Both the position numbers and the translations under genes were made by a program. A stretch of 46,531 bases of DNA, from NCBI GenBank assembly GCA_944320955.1, contig CALUJL010000026.1:1-46531 (forward strand). The letters run 5' to 3'. Below, in pieces: positions 41,716 to 46,531 of this stretch; the stretch's first letter is position 1; the number at the start of each line of letters is the position of its first letter. Origin of the DNA: an uncultured Bacteroidaceae bacterium. Its GTDB lineage: Bacteria > Bacteroidota > Bacteroidia > Bacteroidales > Bacteroidaceae. The notes below the pieces were generated by a model. It searched no databases. It worked only from the letters and a program-made list of their open reading frames with translations, and had not been told where the DNA came from.

Positions 41716-41739
41716 AAGCATTCGTTTCCAAGAAATACG

Positions 41740-41747
41740 CAAATATA
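41740..41747 (-). promoter_or_regulatory. -7 element of hemW
   Basis: Minus strand TATATTTG, 24 nt before the hemW ATG. Confidence 0.55.
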
Positions 41748-41811
41748 GCCCTTTTCCGGCAGGAAAACAGCAGAATGCTCCACAACATAATTTAGAAACA
41801 ACCCCTCAAAA

Positions 41812-41842
41812 TTTGCACCGCTGCCGAAGAATCCCTATTTTG
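41812..41842 (+). promoter_or_regulatory. Promoter of the EF-G2-like gene
   Basis: TTTG 41812-41815, 19 nt, CTATTTTG 41835-41842 (imperfect -7). It lies 33 nt before the ATG. Confidence 0.5.
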
Positions 41843-41875
41843 CCGACCGTTTTACCAAAAAACACACTGAACCTC

Positions 41876-44038
41876 ATGAAAACATACCAAACGAACGAAA
41901 TCAAAAACATTGCCCTCTTGGGCAGTTCAGGCTCCGGAAAAACCACTCTCGTAGAGGCCATGCTCTACGAAAGTGGGGTTATAAAACGCCGGGGCAGCGT
42001 AGAACAGAAAAACACCGTGAGCGACTACTTCCCCGTGGAGCAGGAATACGGCTATTCCGTCTTCTCCACCGTGCTGCACACGGAGTGGAACAACAAAAAG
42101 CTGAACATCATAGACTGCCCGGGCAGTGACGACTTCATCGGAAGCGCCATCACGGCGCTCAACGTGACCGACACCTCGATCATTTTGCTCAACGGCCAGT
42201 ACGGCATGGAGGTAGGCACGCAAAACCACTTCCGCTACACCGAGAAGCTGAACAAGCCCGTCATCTTCCTCGTCAACCAGCTCGACAACGAAAAGTGCGA
42301 CTACGACGAAATCCTCCAGCAGCTGCGCGACGCCTACGGCGCCTCGAAAATCGTCCCCATCCAGTACCCCATCACGACCGGACCGGGCTTCAATGCCGTA
42401 ATCGACGTGCTGCTCATGAAGAAATACTCCTGGAAACCCGAAGGCGGGGCCCCCATCATCGAGGACATCCCGGCCGAGGAAATGGAAAAAGCCCGGGAGT
42501 GGAACCGCGTCCTCGTAGAGGCCGCCGCCGAAAACGACGAAGGACTCATGGAACTCTTCTTCGAGAAAGACGGCCTGACGGAAGACGAAATGCGCGAAGG
42601 CATCCGCAAGGGGCTGGCCGCGCGCAGCATGTTTCCCGTCTTTTGCGTATGTGCCGGGCGCGACATGGGCGTGCGGCGCCTGATGGAGTTCTTGGGCAAC
42701 GTGGTGCCCTTTGTAGCCGACATGCCCAAGGTATGCAACACCGACGGCCAGGAGATAGCCCCCGACCCCGAAGCCCCCACGTCGCTCTACTTCTTCAAGA
42801 CGGGCATCGAGCCGCACATCGGCGCCGTTTCCTACTTCAAGGTCATGAGCGGGACGGTGCGCGAGGGAGATGACCTGACCAACGCCGACCGCGGTTCGAA
42901 GGAACGGATGGCGCAGATCTACGTGGCCGCGGGCGCCAACCGCATAAAAGTCGAAGAGCTCCGCGCCGGAGACATAGGCGTCACGCTCAAACTCAAGGAC
43001 GTAAAGACCGGAAACACCCTCAACGCCAAGGATTGCACGAACCGCTTCAACTTCATCGAGTTCCCCAATTCCAAATACACGCGCTCCATCCGGCCGGAGA
43101 ACGAGGCCGACATGGAAAAACTCATGGCGCTCCTGACGCGGATGCACGAGGAAGACCCCACTTGGGTCATCGAGCAGTCCAAAGAGCTGCGCCAGACGCT
43201 CGTACACGGGCAGGGCGAATTCCACCTGCGCACGCTCAAGTGGCGGCTGGCCAATAATGAAAAGATGAACATCGTCTTCGGAGAGCCGCGCATCCCCTAC
43301 CGCGAAACCATCACCAAGGCCGCCCGTGCCGACTACCGCCACAAGAAACAGTCGGGCGGCGCAGGGCAGTTCGGCGAAGTGCACCTCATCGTCGAGCCCT
43401 ACCGCGAGGGGCAGCCCGTGCCGGAGAGCTACAAATTCGGCGGGCAGGAGATAAAAATCAACGTCAAGGGGCAGGAAGAGTACGATCTGCCGTGGGGCGG
43501 GAAATTAGTCTTCGTCAACAGCATCGTCGGCGGCTCCATCGATGCCCGCTTCATGCCCGCCATCCTGAAAGGCATCATGGCAAAAATGGAACAGGGCCCG
43601 CTCACCGGCTCCTATGCGCGGGACGTGCGCGTGATAGTCTATGATGGAAAGATGCACCCCGTAGACTCCAACGAGCTCTCCTTCATGCTCGCCGGGCGAA
43701 ACGCCTTCAGCATGGCCTTCAAAGAAGCCGGGCCGAAGATCCTGGAGCCCATCTACGACGTGGAAGTCTTCGTGCCGAGCGACAAGATGGGCGACGTGAT
43801 GAGCGACCTGCAGGGGCGCCGCGCCCTCATCATGGGCATGAGCAGCGAAAAGGGCTACGAGAAGCTCGCCGCCTGCGTGCCGCTCAAGGAGATGTCCTCC
43901 TACTCCACCGCCCTGAGCTCCCTGACCGGCGGGCGCGCGTCCTTCATCATGAAGTTCAAGGACTATGAGCTCGTGCCCTCCGACGTACAGGAAAAACTCA
44001 TCAAGGAGTTCGAGGCCACGCAGAAAGAAGAAGAATAA
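41876..44038 (+). CDS. fusA2: EF-G2-like elongation factor (EF-G paralogue)
   Basis: 720 residues from ATG 41876 (MKTYQTNEIKNIALLG). The EF-G domain order is complete: G domain, domain II, then III-V. The P-loop GSSGSGKT is intact, but the G3 motif reads DCPGSDDF, so the catalytic His of EF-G (DTPGH) is Ser84. G4 is NQLD (134-137) instead of NKxD. From memory, Bacteroides thetaiotaomicron EF-G2 has the same sequence features, supports translocation without GTP hydrolysis and is induced under carbon limitation. Near-identity of motifs makes orthology likely. It is transcribed alone. Confidence 0.93.
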   Translation: MKTYQTNEIKNIALLGSSGSGKTTLVEAMLYESGVIKRRGSVEQKNTVSDYFPVEQEYGYSVFSTVLHTEWNNKKLNIIDCPGSDDFIGSAITALNVTDTSIILLNGQYGMEVGTQNHFRYTEKLNKPVIFLVNQLDNEKCDYDEILQQLRDAYGASKIVPIQYPITTGPGFNAVIDVLLMKKYSWKPEGGAPIIEDIPAEEMEKAREWNRVLVEAAAENDEGLMELFFEKDGLTEDEMREGIRKGLAARSMFPVFCVCAGRDMGVRRLMEFLGNVVPFVADMPKVCNTDGQEIAPDPEAPTSLYFFKTGIEPHIGAVSYFKVMSGTVREGDDLTNADRGSKERMAQIYVAAGANRIKVEELRAGDIGVTLKLKDVKTGNTLNAKDCTNRFNFIEFPNSKYTRSIRPENEADMEKLMALLTRMHEEDPTWVIEQSKELRQTLVHGQGEFHLRTLKWRLANNEKMNIVFGEPRIPYRETITKAARADYRHKKQSGGAGQFGEVHLIVEPYREGQPVPESYKFGGQEIKINVKGQEEYDLPWGGKLVFVNSIVGGSIDARFMPAILKGIMAKMEQGPLTGSYARDVRVIVYDGKMHPVDSNELSFMLAGRNAFSMAFKEAGPKILEPIYDVEVFVPSDKMGDVMSDLQGRRALIMGMSSEKGYEKLAACVPLKEMSSYSTALSSLTGGRASFIMKFKDYELVPSDVQEKLIKEFEATQKEEE

Positions 44039-44079
44039 TCGGCCACAACTTGCGGCCTACGCGCTATTTTTTCAGGAGA

Positions 44080-44117
44080 GTCCTGCTTGGCGTTCTGCAA
44101 AATTCGCCGGGCAGGAC
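44080..44117 (+). terminator. Hairpin after the EF-G2-like gene
   Basis: GTCCTGC (44080-44086) pairs with GCAGGAC (44111-44117), with an inner GGCG/CGCC pair. TTCCTGTTT follows. Confidence 0.5.
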
Positions 44118-44157
44118 TTCCTGTTTGCGAAAAACTTTCGCAGGCCCTCCGAAAATA

Positions 44158-44245
44158 GTACTTTTGCACCTCCAAAAAACCCCAAGCACTTTTTCGTGAA
44201 AGCCCTGCAACTTTTCCAGAAATACGCGGCACTTTTCTTCCTTTG
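44158..44245. repeat. 22-bp-period tandem array, locus 9 (overlaps promoter and signal peptide)
   Basis: Four in-phase units at 44158, 44180, 44202 and 44224. The first contains the TACTTTTG -7 element of the next gene. The last three encode its start codon and signal peptide. Confidence 0.75.
44159..44166 (+). promoter_or_regulatory. -7 element of the phospholipase D-family gene
   Basis: TACTTTTG, 30 nt before the proposed GTG start, with TTTCG about 18 nt upstream as a possible -33. Confidence 0.55.
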
Positions 44246-45500
44246 CGCCGCACTCCTCCCGCTCCGCGCCGCGGAGCCTGCCGAAATCCCCGCCCCCGAC
44301 CCCGCCTCCCTGCGCTCCGACTCGCTCCTCCAGCGCTACCTCGTCCGCCACGGCGTGCAGCCCACGGACAGCAACCGCGTGCGCCTCATCTTCAGCGGCC
44401 ACGAGAAGTTCGAACTCCTCTTTGCCGACATACGCCGGGCGCGCCACTACGTGCACCTCGAATACTTCAACTTCCGCAACGACTCCATAGCCTCCCTCCT
44501 CTTCCGCCTGCTCGGGGAGAAGGCAAGGGAGGGAGTCAAAGTGCGCGCCATGTTCGACGATTTCGGCAACAAGTCGAACAACCGCCCCCTCAAGCCCCAC
44601 CATCTCGACAGCCTCCGCGCCGCAGGCATCGACATCGTGCGCTTCGACCCCATACGCTTCCCCTTCGTCAACCACGTTTTCCACCGCGACCACCGCAAAA
44701 TCGTCGTCATCGACGGCCGGACCGCCTACACCGGGGGGATGAACATTGCCGACTACTACATCGAAGGCCTGCCCGAAATAGGCCCCTGGCGCGACATGCA
44801 CCTGCGCATCGAGGGCCCCGCCGTGCAAGACCTGCACCGCATCCTGCTCGACACCTGGGAGGGAGAGACCGGCGAGGTGCTCCCCCAGAGCGAATGCCTG
44901 CGCTACCCCGCCCCCACCGTGCGGCTCCCCCAGGAGACGGGCCCCGCGCGGGTGGCCATCGTGGACCGCAGGGCCCACGACAAGCGGCTGCGCAAACTCC
45001 TGCGGCGCACCTTCGTGGAGACCATAGAGACGGCGCGCGACTCGCTGACCCTCATCAATCCCTACTTCACCCCCACCCGCAAAGTGCGCCGCGCCCTCAA
45101 GCAAGCCGCCGAGCGGGGGCTGAAACTCAAAATCATGGTATCGCCCAACGGCGACATACCCGTCACCCCCAACGCCTCGCTCTACACCGCCCGCCAGCTC
45201 ATGAAGCGCGGGGCCGAAGTGTGGCTCTTCTACGGAGGGTTCCACCACTCGAAAACGATGACCGTCGACGGCACCCACTGCACCGTGGGCTCGGCCAATC
45301 TCAACAGCCGCAGCCTCCGGTGCGACTACGAGGTAAACGCCTTCATCTTCGACCGCGAGGCCACGGCGCAGATCGACTCCCTCTTCCGCGACGACTGCCG
45401 GCAGTCGAAACTCATGACCCACGAGGTCTGGAAGGAAGACTTCTCCCGCTGGAAACGCTTCCGCTGCTGGCTGGCCAACCTGCTCACGCCGTTCCTCTAA
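44196..45500 (+). CDS. Exported phospholipase D-family protein (cardiolipin synthase-like)
   Basis: 434 residues from GTG 44196, which gives a clean signal peptide (KALQLFQKYAALFFLCAAL, cleavage near LRAAEP). Two HKD motifs form the active site: HRKIVVID with TGGMN, and HSKTMTVD with GSANLNSRS. Family members make cardiolipin or cut phosphodiesters. Classical cardiolipin synthases have two N-terminal membrane helices; this one has a signal peptide instead, so it is probably periplasmic. No ATG start fits as well. The signal peptide coding sequence coincides with 22-bp repeat units. Confidence 0.85.
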   Translation: MKALQLFQKYAALFFLCAALLPLRAAEPAEIPAPDPASLRSDSLLQRYLVRHGVQPTDSNRVRLIFSGHEKFELLFADIRRARHYVHLEYFNFRNDSIASLLFRLLGEKAREGVKVRAMFDDFGNKSNNRPLKPHHLDSLRAAGIDIVRFDPIRFPFVNHVFHRDHRKIVVIDGRTAYTGGMNIADYYIEGLPEIGPWRDMHLRIEGPAVQDLHRILLDTWEGETGEVLPQSECLRYPAPTVRLPQETGPARVAIVDRRAHDKRLRKLLRRTFVETIETARDSLTLINPYFTPTRKVRRALKQAAERGLKLKIMVSPNGDIPVTPNASLYTARQLMKRGAEVWLFYGGFHHSKTMTVDGTHCTVGSANLNSRSLRCDYEVNAFIFDREATAQIDSLFRDDCRQSKLMTHEVWKEDFSRWKRFRCWLANLLTPFL

Positions 45501-45526
45501 AAGCACCCTGCCACTTCCGCCACCAG

Positions 45527-45614
45527 GCCCCGCATCCGTCCCGGAAAAGCGCTGCCGCTTTTCGGAAAAAGTGCTGCCGCTATTTGCAAAAAGCCCTGCC
45601 ACTTTTCCCGGACT
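45527..45614. repeat. 22-bp-period tandem array, locus 10
   Basis: Four units at 45527, 45549, 45571 and 45593. GCGCTGCCGC followed by TTTTCGGAAAAA is at 45549-45570. Confidence 0.8.
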
Positions 45615-45654
45615 CCCCCGCACCCCTCCCCGTTCTCCCACAAGGCAAACCGGA

Positions 45655-45696
45655 AGAGGGCGGCAAGGGAAGCCCTCGACTCCCTTGCCGCCCTCT
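45655..45696. terminator. 16-bp perfect hairpin after the phospholipase D-family gene
   Basis: AGAGGGCGGCAAGGGA (45655-45670) pairs exactly with 45681-45696 around a 10-nt loop. There is no T run. It would also block leftward transcription from the promoter at 45798. Confidence 0.55.
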
Positions 45697-45763
45697 CCAT
45701 ATCCCCCTGCCGCATCCGGCGGGAAAATGATGCGCATTTTATTCAAAACGGGCAAAAAAAGTG

Positions 45764-45784
45764 CCGTTACTCAATAGGTAACGG
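45764..45784 (+). repeat. Left recombination site of a probable invertible promoter
   Basis: Arms CCGTTAC and GTAACGG (7 bp, inverted) flank the asymmetric 7-bp spacer TCAATAG. This is the architecture of a tyrosine-recombinase core site. From memory, a GTTAC-N7-GTAAC class is known in Bacteroides fragilis invertible regions. Confidence 0.8.
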
Positions 45785-45797
45785 CAGAAAATCGCTG

Positions 45798-45831
45798 CAA
45801 ATATAAATGTTTTTGTTTACATACTACGAAA
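45798..45831 (-). promoter_or_regulatory. Promoter inside the invertible segment
   Basis: Minus strand TATATTTG at plus 45798-45805, with TTTCG at plus 45827-45831 as the upstream element. It faces left in this assembly. Confidence 0.65.
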
Positions 45832-46015
45832 GAAAGCCTTTTTTTTCCTCACAAATCCCAAAATAGCTGCCCGAAAAGGCCCGCATAGTCCCTATAAAAC
45901 AGTTTCGTAAGACAAAAAGGCTCTCTCCCCGCCCATCCCCCTCCCTACGGGCGCCCTCCCCTCCGCCGCAGCTCTCCCGGCAAACCGCACGCCTGCCCCA
46001 CAGCCCCGCGCCCTA

Positions 46016-46036
46016 TATAATATAATAAGGTATAAG
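46016..46036 (+). repeat. 21-bp AT-rich leader element, copy 2
   Basis: Identical to 12498-12518 upstream of rplS, here without a start codon after it. Confidence 0.7.
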
Positions 46037-46089
46037 CCCCGCACCGCAAAACGTAGCGCCCTGACCCGGGGCGTTTTAGGCAAAAAGTG

Positions 46090-46110
46090 CCGTTACCTAT
46101 TGAGTAACGG
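46090..46110 (-). repeat. Right recombination site of a probable invertible promoter
   Basis: Arms CCGTTAC and GTAACGG flank the spacer CTATTGA, the exact reverse complement of the left spacer. The whole 21-bp site is the reverse complement of 45764-45784. Confidence 0.8.
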
Positions 46111-46192
46111 AGGAAAACCACGAGAGAAATAAGAAAACCACAGAGAGAAAACCAACCCAAACCGAATGAGGAAAAGAAACAACCTTTCTATT

Positions 46193-46212
46193 TTTTAATT
46201 TATAAATTAAAA
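46193..46212. promoter_or_regulatory. 20-bp perfect AT palindrome before the lipoprotein start
   Basis: TTTTAATTTA and its complement form a perfect palindrome ending 10 nt before the ATG at 46223. It would lie in the mRNA leader, or could be an operator. Confidence 0.5.
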
Positions 46213-46222
46213 GCTTTTTAGT

Positions 46223-46531
46223 ATGAACAGAAAGTATTTAAATGCGATCCTCTTTGGAGCCTTGTTAGTGGGTGCAACGGGAACTTTCGTTTCCTGCTCC
46301 GACTACGATGACGACATTGACGGATTGAGCGCTCGGGTCGAGGCGGTGGAGAAATCCGTCAAAGACCTCAAAGCTCAGATCGAAGCCGGTGCCGTGGTCA
46401 CCAACGTGGAACCGGTTGCAAACGGAGTGAAGGTCACGCTCAGCGATGGCACGGATTTCACGTTGACCAACGGTGCTGACGGCGTGAACGGCGTAGACGG
46501 CAAGCCCGGCTCCGTCGTAACTATTGGCGAC
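46223..46531 (+). CDS. Surface lipoprotein, DUF4988/S-layer-like (partial, cut by window end)
   Basis: 103 residues visible. A lipoprotein signal (hydrophobic stretch then VSC at about 23-25) is followed by an acidic SDYDDDIDG linker. A short coiled coil spans about 33-53. Then comes NVEPVANGVKVTLSDGTDFTL and a Gly-Asp-rich GADGVNGVDGKPG turn. This start is typical of Bacteroidales outer-surface lipoproteins with a DUF4988 N-terminal domain. From memory it closely resembles the S-layer-like glycoproteins of Parabacteroides distasonis, many of which are switched by promoter inversion. The upstream 21-bp inverted sites and reversed promoter fit that picture. The C-terminal part lies outside the window. 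Confidence 0.8.
   Translation, partial: MNRKYLNAILFGALLVGATGTFVSCSDYDDDIDGLSARVEAVEKSVKDLKAQIEAGAVVTNVEPVANGVKVTLSDGTDFTLTNGADGVNGVDGKPGSVVTIGD

Larger units (their letters stand above)
45785..46089. promoter_or_regulatory. Probable invertible promoter segment (OFF orientation)
   Basis: 305 bp between the two recombination sites. It contains a minus-strand promoter (TTTCG at plus 45827-45831, 21 nt, TATATTTG at plus 45798-45805). That promoter points left, away from the lipoprotein gene, and starts transcription about 10 bp inside the left site. Inversion would turn it towards the lipoprotein gene, giving a leader of roughly 130 nt. No TAnnTTTG element faces right in the present orientation. 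The segment also holds a 21-bp copy of the rplS leader element (46016-46036). No gene is seen in the 45501-46222 gap. Confidence 0.75.

Noticed and set aside
45892-46160. Short open frames on the minus strand within the invertible segment
   Set aside because: No domain, no ribosome-binding site, and they span the recombination site.

Overview
The window is a gene-dense, GC-rich stretch of a Bacteroidota chromosome, almost certainly order Bacteroidales. The evidence is Bacteroides-type promoters (TTTG or TTG, 19-21 nt, then TAnnTTTG) in front of many genes, an UpxY-type NusG paralogue, a PorT-like type IX secretion protein beside a protease with a probable type IX sorting tail, an EF-G2-type elongation factor, and a surface lipoprotein of the DUF4988 / S-layer-like kind. 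The combination of high GC, type IX secretion and an S-layer-like lipoprotein would suit a Tannerellaceae relative, but genus cannot be fixed from the sequence alone. No rRNA, tRNA, insertion sequence or CRISPR array was seen.

Layout. 0-1.1 kb: an UpxY-like antiterminator that probably opens a polysaccharide locus running off the left edge, with a promoter upstream that points away from it. 1.1-5.4 kb: mrp, rubrerythrin, nudC, a small ferredoxin and a zinc-ribbon membrane protein. 5.7-10.6 kb: a glycogen operon (debranching enzyme, GT4 synthase-like enzyme, GH57). 10.6-15.7 kb: truA, porT-like, rplS and a secreted M6 metalloprotease. 15.9-22.5 kb: a six-gene operon that makes PAPS and uses it for sulfonation (cysQ, SLC13 transporter, cysC, cysD, cysN, sulfotransferase). 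22.8-29.8 kb: exopolysaccharide genes (rfbC, Wzi-like, initiating sugar transferase, two GT4 enzymes, a radical SAM protein). 29.9-31.6 kb: a fur-family regulator with purA. 31.8-36.3 kb: a family-2 glycosyltransferase, UvrD helicase and an unusual 2-hydroxyacid dehydrogenase. 36.5-41.7 kb: an ArsC/Spx-like gene interrupted by an amber codon, an AlkD-like protein, an M49 peptidase, a small AraC regulator and hemW. 41.9-45.5 kb: an EF-G2-like factor and an exported phospholipase D-family protein. 45.5-46.5 kb: a probable invertible promoter and the start of a surface lipoprotein gene cut by the right edge.

Two features stand out. First, at least ten intergenic sites carry degenerate tandem arrays with a strict 22-bp period, built around a TTTTCCGGAAAA core and GC-rich GCxGC blocks. 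They sit at transcription-unit boundaries, supply terminators in some places and promoter elements in others, and at one site encode a signal peptide. I do not recognise them as a named family. Second, two sites of the form CCGTTAC-N7-GTAACGG, with exactly inverted 7-bp spacers, flank 305 bp that contain a promoter now pointing away from the S-layer-like lipoprotein gene. This is the layout of a tyrosine-recombinase DNA switch in its OFF state. A weaker candidate of the same kind lies upstream of the UpxY-like gene.

Most genes are chromosomal housekeeping or cell-surface functions. The surface-related blocks (polysaccharide, sulfonation, type IX secretion, switched lipoprotein) fit a host-associated Bacteroidales that remodels its envelope.
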